DNA of 64,000 bases from Bradyrhizobium ottawaense (GCF_002278135.3 NZ_CP029425.2:1116001-1180000); one strand, 5' to 3'; counted from the first letter of the stretch, positions 25,021 to 35,722 are shown. The notes: generated by a model from the sequence alone, not told the origin. Made by a program: numbers and translations.

Positions 25021-25200
25021 GGTCGTTCTCCCTGGTTGCGGAAGCCTCACGATAAGCTGCTGCGAAAAGTCCATCTTGAGAAATCGCAAATCGGAACCCT
25101 GGCGCGGCCAGGGCCGCCCCTCAGGACCGATGAGCCGTTGATCTGCGTCAACAATGACGGCAGCGGTGCTCCTATGCTGTATCGATCGCTGGAGCGTATC

Positions 25201-25452
25201 ATGACCGTCCAAAACCATTTCGGCTATGGCGAACGCCCGCAGGAGGGCATGTCCACCAAAGCCAAGGCCGGGCTGGTCCTGGCGGGGTTCCTGGTCATCG
25301 GCGGCGCGCTCCTGTTCACCGAGCATCGGGCCCATGTGCTCGGGCTCCTGGTCTGGCTGCCGCTCCTCGCCTGTCCGTTGATGCATATCTTCATGCATGG
25401 CGGACACGGGCACCATCATGGCGGCCGGCCGAATGATCGAGGGAGCGCGTGA
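25201..25452 (+). CDS. DUF2933-like small membrane protein with His-rich tail
   Basis: An 83-residue protein with one or two membrane segments (AGLVLAGFLVIGGALLFTE and VLGLLVWLPLLACPLMHIF) and a His-rich C-terminus (MHGGHGHHHGG). This layout is that of DUF2933 proteins, often found beside copper or other metal-resistance genes. GGAGCG precedes ATG 25201. Its stop overlaps the next start (TGATG), so the two are co-translated. Confidence 0.75.
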   Translation: MTVQNHFGYGERPQEGMSTKAKAGLVLAGFLVIGGALLFTEHRAHVLGLLVWLPLLACPLMHIFMHGGHGHHHGGRPNDRGSA

Positions 25453-26126
25453 TGCACGACACCGCGCCAGCTTACGGTCTCTGGAGCCTCGTCATCGTCA
25501 ATTCGGCGGTGTTCATCCTGTTCGCCTACAGCTTCTTCAAGCCGCAGACGCCGCGCGACTGGCGCTCCTTCGGCGCGTTCAGCGCGTTTCTGGTGGCGCT
25601 GTTCGTCGAGATGTACGGTTTCCCGCTCACCATCTATTTCCTGTCGGGCTGGCTGCAGTCGCGCTACCCGAATGTCGACTGGTTCTCGCATGATGCCGGC
25701 CACCTCCTCGAGATGATGTTCGGCTGGAAGACCAATCCGCACGCGGGACCGTTCCACGTCCTGAGCTTCATCTTCATCGGTGCGGGGTTCATCCTGATCT
25801 CTGCCGCCTGGCGGGTGCTGTACGACGCGCAGCAGACCCGAAGACTCGCGACGTCCGGCCCCTACAGCTACGTGCGGCATCCGCAATATGTCGGCTTCGT
25901 GCTGGTGATGTTCGGCTTCCTGTTGCAGTGGCCGACCATCCTCACGCTGGCGATGTTTCCCGTCCTGACCGTCATGTACGTCAAGCTCGCGCGAGACGAG
26001 GAGCGGGACGCCCGGGCCGAATTCGGCGAGGCCTACGCGAAGTACGCTTCGGAAGTCCCGGCCTTCATACCCCATCCCCGTCGGCTGTTCGGCCGCGGCT
26101 CTTCCGGCGGCTATCGTCTCGGCTGA
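25452..26126 (+). CDS. Isoprenylcysteine carboxyl methyltransferase-like membrane protein
   Basis: A 224-residue inner-membrane protein with about five hydrophobic segments. The C-terminal half has the ICMT/PEMT signature: TSGPYSYVRHPQYVGFVLVMFG, followed by ARDEERDARAEFGEAYAKYASEVPAFIP, where the RHP and E-x-x-L/A-x-x-x-F-G-x-x-Y blocks bind S-adenosylmethionine. Bacterial members methylate unknown membrane or small-molecule substrates. ATG 25452 forms TGATG with the previous stop; a GTG one codon earlier is possible. It is followed by the ABC exporter genes 52 bases later. Confidence 0.8.
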   Translation: MHDTAPAYGLWSLVIVNSAVFILFAYSFFKPQTPRDWRSFGAFSAFLVALFVEMYGFPLTIYFLSGWLQSRYPNVDWFSHDAGHLLEMMFGWKTNPHAGPFHVLSFIFIGAGFILISAAWRVLYDAQQTRRLATSGPYSYVRHPQYVGFVLVMFGFLLQWPTILTLAMFPVLTVMYVKLARDEERDARAEFGEAYAKYASEVPAFIPHPRRLFGRGSSGGYRLG

Positions 26127-26178
26127 CTTTGGGGAGGAAGATTCGGTCGGATGACGATGGAGGCTCGAAAGGACGTCG

Positions 26179-26886
26179 ATGAGCGAGCCTGTCTTCACCG
26201 CGAAAGCCCTGACCAAGACCTACGTCTCCGGCGAGGTGATGGTTCACGCCCTCAACGATGTCGGCCTCGAAATCGCCGAGAGGGAAGTGGTCGTGCTGCT
26301 CGGCCCCTCCGGCAGCGGCAAGACCACGTTGCTCAACATCATGGGTGGTCTCGACCGCCCGACCAGCGGCAGGCTGTTCTTCCGCGACCTCGACCTGACG
26401 GATCTCGGAGATCGCGAACTGACCAGGTATCGCCGGGACCATATCGGCTTCGTCTTCCAGTTCTACAATCTGGTGCCGAGCCTTACGGCCTATGAAAACG
26501 TTGCGCTGGTGACCGAAGTCGCCCAGGACCCGATGCGGCCCGACGAGGCCCTCGCACTGGTTGGACTGGAAGAGCGGATGCATCACTTCCCCGCCCAGCT
26601 CTCCGGCGGCGAGCAGCAGCGCGTCGCAATTGCCCGCGCCATCGCGAAGCGACCGGCCGTGCTGCTGTGCGACGAGCCGACCGGGGCGCTGGACTCGAAG
26701 ACCGGCATTCGGGTCATCGAAGCGCTGCTCGGGGTGAACAGGCAGCTCGGCACCACCACTATCATCATCACGCACAACGCCAGCATTCAGGAGGTTGCCG
26801 ACCGGGTGCTGTTCTTCGCTGACGGCCGGATCTCCCGGATTCAGAACAACGAGAGACGGCGGCAAGCCGCCGAGCTCACCTGGTGA
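26179..26886 (+). CDS. ABC exporter ATP-binding protein, LolD/MacB type
   Basis: A 235-residue ATPase: Walker [11 protein letters not shown]-loop [16 protein letters not shown], signature [15 protein letters not shown], Walker [13 protein letters not shown] and switch His in ITHNASI. The [12 protein letters not shown] and GALDSKTG blocks place it in the MacB/LolD/DevA group, which works with FtsX-type permeases. AAAGGA precedes ATG 26179. Its stop overlaps the permease start (GTGA), so the two are made together. Confidence 0.9.
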   Translation: MSEPVFTAKALTKTYVSGEVMVHALNDVGLEIAEREVVVLLGPSGSGKTTLLNIMGGLDRPTSGRLFFRDLDLTDLGDRELTRYRRDHIGFVFQFYNLVPSLTAYENVALVTEVAQDPMRPDEALALVGLEERMHHFPAQLSGGEQQRVAIARAIAKRPAVLLCDEPTGALDSKTGIRVIEALLGVNRQLGTTTIIITHNASIQEVADRVLFFADGRISRIQNNERRRQAAELTW

Positions 26887-29255
26887 CGGCCATGACGGTG
26901 CTCGATATCAAGCTGTTTCGCGACGTCAGAAGGCTCTGGGCGCAGGTGCTCGCCGTCGCGCTGGTCGTCGGCGGCGGCGTTGCGACGCTGGTGCTCGCGG
27001 TCGGCTCCCATCGCTCGCTCGAGGAAACCCGGATCGCATACTACGAACGTTACGGCTTCGCCGACGTGTTCGCTCAAGCGAAGCGCGCGCCCAAGGCGCT
27101 CACCGGTAGGATCGGCGAGATCCCCGGCGTCGCCGCCGTCGATGCTCGTATCGCTAATCCGGCGCTGCTGGACATTCCCGGCTTCTCGGAGCCGGCCAGC
27201 GCGCAGTTCGTCTCGCTGCCCGACAACGGCGAAGCGCATCTGAACCGGCTCTACATGCGGTCCGGACGGTTCCCGGAGTCGGGACGGACGGAGGAGGTGG
27301 TCGTCAACGAGCCGTTCGCCCGGGCTCACGGCTTCTCGGAAGGGGCGCGGTTCTCGGCCATCCTGAATGGCAAGAAGCGCGAACTCGTGATTGTCGGCAC
27401 CGCGTTGTCACCCGAATTCGTCTACACCGTCGGCCCTGGCGATCTGATGCCGGACGATCGCCGCTACGCCATCGTCTGGATGTCGGAGAAGTCGCTCGCC
27501 AGTGTCTATGATCTCGATGGCGCATTCTCGGCGGTGTCAGTCAAGCTGCAGCCTGGGGCGTCGGAGCGCGACGTGATCGCGCGGGTCGACGCGTTGCTCG
27601 ACCCGTATGGCGGGCAGGCGGCGCATGGCCGGAAGGACCAGACCTCGCACGCCTGGCTCGATCATGAACTCGACATGCTCAACAACATGAGCCGCACGTT
27701 GCCACCGATCTTTCTGCTGGTGGCCGCGTTCTTGGTCAACCTCACTTTGACCCGGCTGGTCGCGCTCGAGCGCGAACAGATCGGCCTCTTCAAGGCGCTC
27801 GGCTATTCGGACCGCAGCGTCGTGCTGCATTATCTGAAGTTCGTGGCATTGATCGTTGCGACCGGAATCCTCCTGGGCGGCGTCGCCGGCACCTGGCTCG
27901 GATTGCGCGTCACCGCCCTGTTCGGCGACTTCTTCCACTTTCCGTTCCTGGTATTCGCGAAGGCGCCGGATCTGTACGTCACCGCCGGCGCGCTCAGCGC
28001 GGCGGCCGCTGCCATCGGCGCGCTGCGGGCGCTGCGGGACGTGGTCAAGCTGCCGCCGGCCGTTGCAATGCAACCGCCCGCGCCGCCGGTCTATCGGCGG
28101 CTGTTGCCGGCAAGCATTCAGCTCGACCAGATCGTATCGCAGCCGACGCTCATGATGATACGTAACATCGCGCGGCATCCTGCGCGCGCCGTGTTCACGG
28201 CGCTTGGCATGGCGCTGGCCACGGCCATCCTGGTCGTCTCGTTGTTCACGCGCGACTCGATGGAGCACCTGATCGACGTAACCTACTTCCTCGCCGACCG
28301 GCAGGATGCGACCATCGGCTTTGCCGAGAAGCGCATCGCGAACGTGGTGGAGCAGGTGAGCCGACTGCCGGGCGTTCTCTCGGCCGAACCGTTCCGCGAG
28401 GTGCCCGTCCGGATTCGCCACGGCAACGTCGAACGCCGGATCATGATCAGCGGCCGGCCCGCCGATGCAGACTTGCGGCGTATCATCGGCGCCGACCTTC
28501 ATCCGGTCGCGCTGCCAGAGACGGGCCTTGCGCTGTCCGGCATGCTAGCTCAGATCCTCGGCGTCCGCGCCGGTGACACCGTCGAACTCGATATGCTGGA
28601 GGGTACCCGTCGCACGGTCACGACGCCGGTCGTGGCGACGGTCGAGGATTATTTCGGCATCAGGGGGATGATGGAGATTGGGGCGCTCCGCAAGCTGATG
28701 CGTGAAGCGCCGGTCGTGAGCAGTGTGAACCTCAGCCTCGACGAGAGCCGGAGGGAGGATTTCTACGCGGCGGTGAAGTCCATGCCGACGGTTGGCGGCG
28801 TGGCGCTGCAGCGTCTCTCGCTCGCGAACTTCCGCAAGACGGTCGCACTGCTCGTCACCACAATGGCGAGCATCTACACCGGTCTCGCCGCCGTGATCGC
28901 GTTTGGCGTGGTCTACAACAACGCCCGAATCTCACTGTCCGAACGGGCGCGCGAGCTGGCGAGCCTGCGCGTGCTTGGCTTCACGCGCGGCGAGGTGCTG
29001 CGCATCCTCCTGCTCGAACTCGCCATCCTCACCCTGATAGCGCAGCCGCCGGGCTGGGTGATGGGCTATGGGCTTGCATGGGTGATGAAGTCCAATCTGG
29101 CCGGCGAGCTGATGCGTGTCCGCCTCGTCGTCGAGCATTCCACCTACGTCATCGCGACTTCCGTCGTGGTGCTGGCTGCCGTCGCCTCCGCCGCGGTCAT
29201 CCGCGAACGCATCGACAAACTGGACCTCGTCGCGGTCCTCAAGACGCGAGACTAG
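26883..29255 (+). CDS. FtsX-like ABC exporter permease
   Basis: A 790-residue permease with one N-terminal membrane helix (about 15-35), a large periplasmic domain (40-270), three helices (272-380), then a second periplasmic domain and a final three-helix FtsX block (640-785). The two FtsX blocks ([30 protein letters not shown] and [25 protein letters not shown]) are similar, as in DevC/YbbP-like permeases with two FtsX repeats. Such pumps extrude lipophilic or envelope molecules by mechanical coupling. Start GTG 26883 overlaps the ATPase stop; ATG 26892 is an alternative. Confidence 0.88.
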   Translation: MTAMTVLDIKLFRDVRRLWAQVLAVALVVGGGVATLVLAVGSHRSLEETRIAYYERYGFADVFAQAKRAPKALTGRIGEIPGVAAVDARIANPALLDIPGFSEPASAQFVSLPDNGEAHLNRLYMRSGRFPESGRTEEVVVNEPFARAHGFSEGARFSAILNGKKRELVIVGTALSPEFVYTVGPGDLMPDDRRYAIVWMSEKSLASVYDLDGAFSAVSVKLQPGASERDVIARVDALLDPYGGQAAHGRKDQTSHAWLDHELDMLNNMSRTLPPIFLLVAAFLVNLTLTRLVALEREQIGLFKALGYSDRSVVLHYLKFVALIVATGILLGGVAGTWLGLRVTALFGDFFHFPFLVFAKAPDLYVTAGALSAAAAAIGALRALRDVVKLPPAVAMQPPAPPVYRRLLPASIQLDQIVSQPTLMMIRNIARHPARAVFTALGMALATAILVVSLFTRDSMEHLIDVTYFLADRQDATIGFAEKRIANVVEQVSRLPGVLSAEPFREVPVRIRHGNVERRIMISGRPADADLRRIIGADLHPVALPETGLALSGMLAQILGVRAGDTVELDMLEGTRRTVTTPVVATVEDYFGIRGMMEIGALRKLMREAPVVSSVNLSLDESRREDFYAAVKSMPTVGGVALQRLSLANFRKTVALLVTTMASIYTGLAAVIAFGVVYNNARISLSERARELASLRVLGFTRGEVLRILLLELAILTLIAQPPGWVMGYGLAWVMKSNLAGELMRVRLVVEHSTYVIATSVVVLAAVASAAVIRERIDKLDLVAVLKTRD

Positions 29256-29257
29256 CC

Positions 29258-30490
29258 ATGTCGGCCAACTGGACCAAACGTTTCATCGGCGCTGCGCTTC
29301 TAGCCGCCATCGCGAGCGGGCTGGCCTGGTTTGCTTGGCCGCGCCCGGTTCTGGTCGATCTCGCAACCCTGGCCAAGGGGCCGATCGAAGTTACCGCGGA
29401 CGATGACGGCAAGACGCATGTTCGCCACGTCTACACGGTCTCGGCGCCCATCGCTGGAAAGGTCCTCAGGATTTCGCATCCGCTCGGCGAGCAGGGACCT
29501 TCGCTTCACGTCGGCGACGAGGTGACCGCCAACCAGACCGTCGTCGCTCTCATGCAGCCGACGCTGCCGGGATTCATCGACGTGCGCTCGCGCGACCAGC
29601 TTCAGGCCGAGGTGCTGGCTGCCGATGCGGCCATTCAGCAGCAGGAGGCCGAAGTGAAGCGGATCGAGGCCGCGCTGGACTTCTCCCGGACCGAGTTCCA
29701 GCGGGCGCAGACGCTGCTGCGGACGCAGTCCACCTCGGCTCAGGCCTTCGACAAGGCGAAATTCGAGGTCGCCACCAACGAAGCCGCCCTGGCTAGTGCG
29801 AAGGCTCAGATCGAGATGCGTCGCGCAGTGCGCACCAGTCTTGCGGCGCGGCTGATGGACCCTGCCAATGCCGCGCCGTCAGCGGAGCCGATGTGCTGCG
29901 TCCGCGTGCTCGCGCCGGCGAGCGGACGGGTGCTGAAGATCATCCAGGACAGCGAGGCGACGGTTCTGCCGGGGACGTCGTTGATCGACATCGGCAACCC
30001 GCTCGATCTGGAGGTTGTGGCTGACCTGCTGTCGATCGATGCCGTGCAGATCAAGGTTGGCGCGCCCGTGCGGATCGACGGCTGGGGCGGGCAGCCGATC
30101 AGGGGCAAGGTGGTCCGTGTCGACCCCGCCGGCTTCCTGAAGGTTTCGGCGCTGGGTATCGAGGAGCAGCGGGTCCGGGTCACCATCGATTTCAGCGATC
30201 CGCCGGAGAATTGGGCCTCGCTCGGACACGACTATCGCGTCGTTGTGCATGTGACGACCTGGAGCGCCCAGGACGCCCTGTCCGTGCCGGTAAGCGCTTT
30301 GTTCCGGAGAGGCGATCAGTGGGCCGTTTTTGTCGACCAGAACGGCCGGGCCCGGACGACTCTCGTCCAGATCGGCCACCGCAACAACCGCCTCGCGGAG
30401 GTTCTCTCGGGTCTTGTTGCCGGAGACCGCGTCGTGCTGCATCCAAGTGACCGGATCGCCGATGAAACTAGGATCGCGCAAAGAGAGTAG
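29258..30490 (+). CDS. HlyD-family periplasmic adaptor
   Basis: The 410-residue protein starts with one membrane anchor (FIGAALLAAIASGLAWFAWP). A lipoyl/barrel-sandwich half (VSAPIAGKVLRISHPLGEQG) follows, then a coiled-coil hairpin (about 110-190, LQAEVLAADAAIQQQEAEVKRIEA), the second lipoyl half (VLAPASGRVLKIIQDSEATV) and beta-barrel domains. Such adaptors connect an inner-membrane pump to an outer-membrane channel. It starts two bases after the permease stop, completing a three-gene exporter; no outer-membrane factor is encoded nearby. Confidence 0.9.
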   Translation: MSANWTKRFIGAALLAAIASGLAWFAWPRPVLVDLATLAKGPIEVTADDDGKTHVRHVYTVSAPIAGKVLRISHPLGEQGPSLHVGDEVTANQTVVALMQPTLPGFIDVRSRDQLQAEVLAADAAIQQQEAEVKRIEAALDFSRTEFQRAQTLLRTQSTSAQAFDKAKFEVATNEAALASAKAQIEMRRAVRTSLAARLMDPANAAPSAEPMCCVRVLAPASGRVLKIIQDSEATVLPGTSLIDIGNPLDLEVVADLLSIDAVQIKVGAPVRIDGWGGQPIRGKVVRVDPAGFLKVSALGIEEQRVRVTIDFSDPPENWASLGHDYRVVVHVTTWSAQDALSVPVSALFRRGDQWAVFVDQNGRARTTLVQIGHRNNRLAEVLSGLVAGDRVVLHPSDRIADETRIAQRE

Positions 30491-30534
30491 AGGGCCCGCG
30501 CCGGCACGCTACCGAGCAGAGCGATATGCAGGTG

Positions 30535-31755
30535 TCAGGCCGCAGCGCGGCCCAGGTCGAGCGATGGCCTGCGTTTCGTCGGGAAGCTCAGTGCCACCGC
30601 GACGGCGGCGAGCCCGATCGCGAAGGAGCCGGCGTGCAGCCACGTGTAACGCTGGAAATTGTCGAACACGAGCCCGCCGGCCCAGGGTCCGAGCGCCATG
30701 CCGAGGCTGGCGAGGGCCGAGACTGCGCCGAACACCGTGCCCATGATGCGCGCGCCGAAGAATTCGCGGACCAGCACCGCATAGAGCGGCATCACCCCGC
30801 CATAGGCGAGGCCGAACACCACCGACAACGCGTAGAATTCGCCGAGCTGAGCCACCGCAAGATAGGTCGCGATGCAGATCGCCTGCACGAACAGGCCGCC
30901 GACCAGCACCGGCTTTGCACCGATGCGATCGGCCGCCGCGCCCAGCAGCAGGCGTCCGCCGAGGCCCGAGACGCCGGCGACGCTGTAGACCGTCACCGCC
31001 GTGAGCGGTGCGATGCCGCACACCATCGCATAGGACACCATGTGGAAGATCGGGCCGGAATGCGCGGCGCAGCAGGCGAAATGCGCCGCCGCGAGCGCGA
31101 TGAATTGCGGCGTGCGCAGCGCCTGCGCCGCGGTCAGCTCGACCTCCGGTGTTGCGTCTGCCGTGGCGGCGCCCGCCGCCACCGGCGCCGGACGCACCAG
31201 GAAGCAGGCCGGGATCAGCAGCGCCCACGAAGCGATGCCGATCACCAGCATCGCGGTGCGCCAGTCATAGGCCGTGATCAGCCAGCTCGCAGTCGGCGCG
31301 ATCGTCACCGGCGACACGCCCATGCCGGCGGAAACCAGCGCCACCGCAAGGCTGCGGTTTGTCTCGATCCACGCGCTCGCGAGCGCCATCATCGGTGCGT
31401 AGAAGCTGCCGGCGGCAATGCCGATCAGCACGCCGAAGCAAAGCTGGAATTGCCACAGGCTTGTCGCCTGGCTCGCCGTGACGAGACCGAGCCCCAGCAG
31501 AACGCTTCCCGCGAGAACCACGATGCGGGTACCGAACCGGTCCGACAGCGCGCCCCACAGGAACGCGGCAAATCCCATGAAGAGGAAATCCAGCGTCGCC
31601 GCCGCCGACACCCCGGCGCGCGACCAGCCCATCGCCTCCGAGATCGGCTGCAGAAACACCGCCAGGGACAGCATCGTGCCGAACCCGACGCAAGTCATCA
31701 GCGCACCCGCGGCGACAACGACCCAGCCATAGTCGAAGCGTGATGCCTTGCTCAT
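30535..31755 (-). CDS. MFS transporter, monocarboxylate/oxalate-like
   Basis: A 406-residue major-facilitator protein with 12 predicted helices. It begins FDYGWVVVAAGALMTCVGFGTMLSLAVFLQPISEAMGWSR, characteristic of the OFA/monocarboxylate-porter-like MFS group (substrates unknown here). The GALSDRFGTRIVVLAG loop is the A-motif between helices 2 and 3. It converges on the exporter operon and is read alone. The substrate cannot be told from sequence. Confidence 0.85.
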   Translation of the reverse strand: MSKASRFDYGWVVVAAGALMTCVGFGTMLSLAVFLQPISEAMGWSRAGVSAAATLDFLFMGFAAFLWGALSDRFGTRIVVLAGSVLLGLGLVTASQATSLWQFQLCFGVLIGIAAGSFYAPMMALASAWIETNRSLAVALVSAGMGVSPVTIAPTASWLITAYDWRTAMLVIGIASWALLIPACFLVRPAPVAAGAATADATPEVELTAAQALRTPQFIALAAAHFACCAAHSGPIFHMVSYAMVCGIAPLTAVTVYSVAGVSGLGGRLLLGAAADRIGAKPVLVGGLFVQAICIATYLAVAQLGEFYALSVVFGLAYGGVMPLYAVLVREFFGARIMGTVFGAVSALASLGMALGPWAGGLVFDNFQRYTWLHAGSFAIGLAAVAVALSFPTKRRPSLDLGRAAA

Positions 31756-32152
31756 GCGTTTCCTCAGCGCTGTTGGTTTTGTTGGTGAGGCGCGGGAGGG
31801 ATGGTGGCCTATCAGACGGCGGAGGGCAAGGCTGGCGGCTGCGCGTTTTCGTAACCCGTCGTCATCCGGGGCGCGCCACTTGGCGCGAACCCGGAATCCA
31901 TCTCTCCGTGTTGCCTGCTGTACGATGGATTCTCAGATGCGCAATTGCGCAATGCCATCGTGCCACTGTTTTGCCCGATGGGTCAAATTGATTTCTAAAA
32001 ATCGAAAACTCCAATCCAGACAAGCCTTCGCCTAATGTGCATGGGGTTGTTTTCGATATTTTTGTTTCGCCGGGTCCCGGCCAAAACGCAAATGCCCGGG
32101 ACGAGCCCGGGCATGACGGCGGCTGATGTGACTGTGAAAGCTTACCCCCGCC
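31756..32152. repeat. Repeat-rich intergenic region between MFS gene and lepA
   Basis: No gene is supported in these 397 bases. It holds a degenerate palindromic repeat (about 31858-31965, TCATCCGGGG... with GAATCCAT/ATGGATTC). It also holds the 20-base motif TGTGCATGGGGTTGTTTTCG (32036-32055), shared with a site at 62209, and a hairpin repeat at 32093-32113. Confidence 0.55.
32090..32113 (-). terminator. Palindromic repeat that may terminate lepA
   Basis: The stem TGCCCGGG/CCCGGGCA (32093-32113) lies 40 bases after the lepA stop. Read on the minus strand it is followed by TTTGCGTTTT. It is a copy of the dispersed repeat family, but its position and T-rich tail fit a terminator. Confidence 0.4.
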
Positions 32153-33964
32153 TCAGCTATCCACCTTCAGCGCGGCAATGAAGGCTTCCTGCGGGATGTC
32201 GACCTTGCCGAACTGCCGCATCTTCTTCTTGCCTTCCTTCTGCTTCTCCAGAAGTTTTCGTTTACGCGTGATGTCGCCGCCGTAGCATTTTGCAGTGACG
32301 TCCTTGCGCAGGGCGCGGACCGTCTCGCGGGCGATCACCTTGCCGCCGATCGCCGCCTGGATCGGGATCTGGAACATGTGCGGGGGGATCAGCTCCTTCA
32401 TCTTCTCGACCATGGCGCGGCCGCGCCCCTCCGCGCGGGTGCGGTGGACCAGCATCGAGAGCGCGTCGACCGGCTCGTTGTTGACGAGGATCTGCATCTT
32501 GACGAGGTCGGCCGGCTTGTAGTCGGTGAGATGATAGTCGAACGAGGCGTAGCCCTTGGAGACCGACTTGAGGCGGTCGTAGAAGTCGAACACGACCTCG
32601 TTGAGCGGCAAATCGTATTTCACCATGGCGCGGGAGCCGACGTAAGTGAGCTCCTTCTGCGAGCCGCGGCGGTCCTGACACAGCTTCAGCACGCTGCCGA
32701 GATATTCGTCGGGTGTCATGATCGTGGCCTCGATCCAGGGCTCCTGGATCTCGGCGATCTTGACCACGTCGGGCATGTCGACGGGATTGTGGATCTCGAT
32801 CTCTTGGCCGTCGGTGAGCTTCATCTTGTAGATGACGCTCGGCGCAGTGGCGATCAGATTGAGATCGAACTCGCGCGACAACCGCTCCTGAATGATCTCG
32901 AGATGCAGAAGTCCGAGGAAGCCGCAGCGGAAGCCGAAGCCGAGTGCGGCCGAGGTCTCCATCTCGAACGAGAAGCTGGCGTCGTTGAGGCGCAGCTTGC
33001 CCATGGCGCCGCGCAGCGTTTCGAAATCGTCGGCGTCGACCGGGAACAGGCCGCAGAACACCACGGGGATTGCCGGCTTGAAGCCCGGCAGCATTTCGGT
33101 GACAGGCTTCCTGTCGTCGGTGATGGTGTCGCCGACGCGGGTGTCGGCGACTTCCTTGATCGCGGCGGTGATGAAGCCGATCTCGCCGGGGCCGAGCTCG
33201 TCGACCTGCTGCATCTTCGGCGTGAAGAAGCCGACGCGCTCGACGTCATAGGCGGCGCCCGTGCCCATCATGCGCACGCGGCTACCCTTCTTCATGACGC
33301 CGTCGACGACACGGATGAGAACGACGACGCCGAGATAGACGTCGTACCAGCTGTCGACCAGCAGCGCCTTCAAGGTCGCACTCCGGTCGCCCTTCGGCGG
33401 CGGCAGGCGGGTGACGATGGCTTCCAGCACGTCGGGCACGCCGAGGCCGGTCTTGGCCGAGATCATCACCGCGTCGGAGGCGTCGATGCCGATGACGTCC
33501 TCGATCTGCTGCTTGATCTTCTCGGGCTCGGCCGCGGGCAGGTCGACCTTGTTCAGGACCGGGACGATCTCGTGATTGTTGTCGAGTGCCTGGTAGACGT
33601 TGGCGAGCGTCTGCGCCTCGACGCCCTGGCTGGCGTCGACCACCAGCAGGGAACCTTCGCAGGCCGCCAGCGACCGCGAGACTTCGTAGGCGAAGTCGAC
33701 ATGGCCGGGCGTGTCCATCAGGTTGAAGATGTAATCCTTGCCGTCCTTGGCGCGGTACGAAAGCCGCACCGTCTGCGCCTTGATGGTGATGCCGCGCTCG
33801 CGCTCGATGTCCATGGAATCGAGCACCTGCTCCTTGCCCGCCATTTCGCGGTCGGAGAGGCCGCCGGTCATCTGGATCAGACGGTCGGCCAGCGTCGATT
33901 TGCCATGGTCGATATGGGCGACGATGGAGAAATTGCGGATGTTGGAAATGGGGACGGTCGTCAT
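32153..33964 (-). CDS. lepA: Elongation factor 4 (ribosomal back-translocase)
   Basis: A 603-residue GTPase that acts on stalled or mistranslocated ribosomes. G1 is AHIDHGKST (16-24), G3 DTPGHVDF, G4 NKVDLPAA; then come domain II ([18 protein letters not shown]), the EF-G-like domains and the LepA-specific C-terminus ([34 protein letters not shown]). The start is ATG 33964 ([20 protein letters not shown]). Length is normal for the family (about 600). Divergent from the membrane glycosyltransferase gene. Confidence 0.97.
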   Translation of the reverse strand: MTTVPISNIRNFSIVAHIDHGKSTLADRLIQMTGGLSDREMAGKEQVLDSMDIERERGITIKAQTVRLSYRAKDGKDYIFNLMDTPGHVDFAYEVSRSLAACEGSLLVVDASQGVEAQTLANVYQALDNNHEIVPVLNKVDLPAAEPEKIKQQIEDVIGIDASDAVMISAKTGLGVPDVLEAIVTRLPPPKGDRSATLKALLVDSWYDVYLGVVVLIRVVDGVMKKGSRVRMMGTGAAYDVERVGFFTPKMQQVDELGPGEIGFITAAIKEVADTRVGDTITDDRKPVTEMLPGFKPAIPVVFCGLFPVDADDFETLRGAMGKLRLNDASFSFEMETSAALGFGFRCGFLGLLHLEIIQERLSREFDLNLIATAPSVIYKMKLTDGQEIEIHNPVDMPDVVKIAEIQEPWIEATIMTPDEYLGSVLKLCQDRRGSQKELTYVGSRAMVKYDLPLNEVVFDFYDRLKSVSKGYASFDYHLTDYKPADLVKMQILVNNEPVDALSMLVHRTRAEGRGRAMVEKMKELIPPHMFQIPIQAAIGGKVIARETVRALRKDVTAKCYGGDITRKRKLLEKQKEGKKKMRQFGKVDIPQEAFIAALKVDS

Positions 33965-34078
33965 GGGCGCGGGATACCACTCACATCCCCGTGCGGCAAC
34001 CATATTGCTGTAATTTCAGGGCCTTTGTTCACGCCAAGCTGATTCCAAGATGGGCCAAAACGCGCTAGGCAAGCGCCC

Positions 34079-35704
34079 ATGTCGACCACGTCTCTTCCCT
34101 CCCCTGAAGTGCGCACGAAGGCCCGCCTGAGCTTTGGCCGCTTCCGGGCCTGGCTGGTTGCCTGCGCGGTCCGCCCCGAGGCGAGATTGTGGCTGGTGAT
34201 CCAGCTCGCCATCCTCCATGCGGTGCTCTGGACCTTCATCCTGATCAATCTGAAGGCCGCGCAGGACGTTCACATGGACGTCGCAGAGGCCTATGGCTGG
34301 GGCCAGAAATTCCTATGGGGCTATGGCAAGCATCCGCCGCTGTCGGGCTGGGTCGCCGGGCTCTGGTTCAAGATGTTCCCGGCGGCGGACTGGGCGACCT
34401 ATGCGCTGGCGATGGCGACGGTCAGCGCCGGCATGGTGATCTGCTGGCTGGTTGCCTTGCGCGTGGTGGACGCGCGGCGCGCGTTCCTGGTCGTGGTGAT
34501 GGTCGCGCTCTACCCGATCTTCAATTTCAAGGGGTTCAAGTACAACCCGGATCTGCTCCAGCTCGTCACCCTGCCGCTGCTGGTGCTCGCCTATCTCAAC
34601 GCGTTCGAGAAGCGGAGCTGGCGGTCCGGAGTCCTGCTCGGCCTTGCCGGCGCGCTGGCGCTGATGACCAAATACTGGGTGCTGACCATGATCGGCGCCA
34701 TCGGGCTCGCCGCGCTGATCCATCCGGAGCGGATGAGATTTTTGGTATCGCCGGCGCCGTGGGTCGCGATCGTGACGATGGTCGTGGCGATGATCCCGCA
34801 CGTGGTCTGGCTGGCCGAGGCGCATTTCGTGCCGCTGACCTATGCCGGCGACACCTACAGCCTCGCGGACAGCGGCCAGGTGCATCAGCTCGTCACCGGC
34901 TACATGCTGCATAATCTCGGGCTGCTGGCATTGCCGGTGGCGCTGGCCGGGCTCGCGATGGCGCTGGTGCCGCCGTCGTTCACATTGCTGCTGCGCGCGC
35001 CCTTGCGCATCGTCACGCGCGCCTGGGCGCGCGGCGCCAATCCGGGCGTCAATGTCTCGCAGGCGCTGAACGTGTGGATGATCCAGATCATCGTCGCATT
35101 CGGCCCGCCGCTCGGCGCGCTGGTCTTCGGCGTCTACCTGAAGACCGATTGGGGCATCTCGCTGTTCTTCCTGGTGCCGCTCGCGCTGGTCGCGATTCCC
35201 ACGCTGCGGGTGCAGGGCGCGAGCCTGTTCAACATCGCCGCGATCTGGCTCGTGCTCAGCGTTGCCACGCTCGCCGCCTCGCCCTGGATCGCCGCACGCG
35301 AGATGACGGCCAATGCCGGCAACACGGCGACCTATGGCGCGCGCTCCGAGCTCGCGCGCGAGCTGACCCAGGCCTGGCACGCGCGCTTCGCCTCGCGCTG
35401 GGCGGTCGTTGCGGGGACGATGGAGACGATCCAGCCGATGGTGTTCTACAGCCCCGATCACCCCAGCCCGTTCACGCCGAACGAGGCCTGGGCGTCCGGG
35501 CTGACCTCGCTCGACGACGTCAAGACATACGGCTTCATCGGCGTGTTCGATGCGACCGACGAACGCCTGCCCAAGTTCGAGAAGTGGATTTCGGAGGTCG
35601 CGCCGACCGCCGAGCGCGTGGTGATGACCACGCGCCGCTTCACCCACGGCAAGGCCGGCCCGGCGATGAGCTGGAACGTCTACATCGCGCCACCGGCGAA
35701 GTGA
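34079..35704 (+). CDS. GT39/ArnT-like membrane glycosyltransferase
   Basis: A 541-residue inner-membrane protein with about 10-12 hydrophobic helices and a soluble C-terminal domain from about residue 400. The first periplasmic loop (AQDVHMDVAEAYGWGQKFLWGYGKHPPLSGW) carries the conserved Asp/Glu and the G-x-x-KHPP motif of the PMT/ArnT (GT39, GT-C fold) group, which transfers sugars from polyprenyl-phosphate donors. The acceptor is unknown; lipid A, hopanoids or cell-surface glycans are possible. ATG 34079 lies 114 bases from the lepA start on the other strand. Confidence 0.8.
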   Translation: MSTTSLPSPEVRTKARLSFGRFRAWLVACAVRPEARLWLVIQLAILHAVLWTFILINLKAAQDVHMDVAEAYGWGQKFLWGYGKHPPLSGWVAGLWFKMFPAADWATYALAMATVSAGMVICWLVALRVVDARRAFLVVVMVALYPIFNFKGFKYNPDLLQLVTLPLLVLAYLNAFEKRSWRSGVLLGLAGALALMTKYWVLTMIGAIGLAALIHPERMRFLVSPAPWVAIVTMVVAMIPHVVWLAEAHFVPLTYAGDTYSLADSGQVHQLVTGYMLHNLGLLALPVALAGLAMALVPPSFTLLLRAPLRIVTRAWARGANPGVNVSQALNVWMIQIIVAFGPPLGALVFGVYLKTDWGISLFFLVPLALVAIPTLRVQGASLFNIAAIWLVLSVATLAASPWIAAREMTANAGNTATYGARSELARELTQAWHARFASRWAVVAGTMETIQPMVFYSPDHPSPFTPNEAWASGLTSLDDVKTYGFIGVFDATDERLPKFEKWISEVAPTAERVVMTTRRFTHGKAGPAMSWNVYIAPPAK

Positions 35705-35722
35705 TTGCGACGTTCTCGGTCT

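Noticed and set aside
31740..32035. Short open frames between the MFS gene and lepA
   Set aside because: They overlap palindromic repeats and have no ribosome-binding site or family feature.
32378..34042. A 554-codon plus-strand frame opposite lepA
   Set aside because: lepA is certain on the minus strand; this frame is His/Asp/Val-rich without any family feature.
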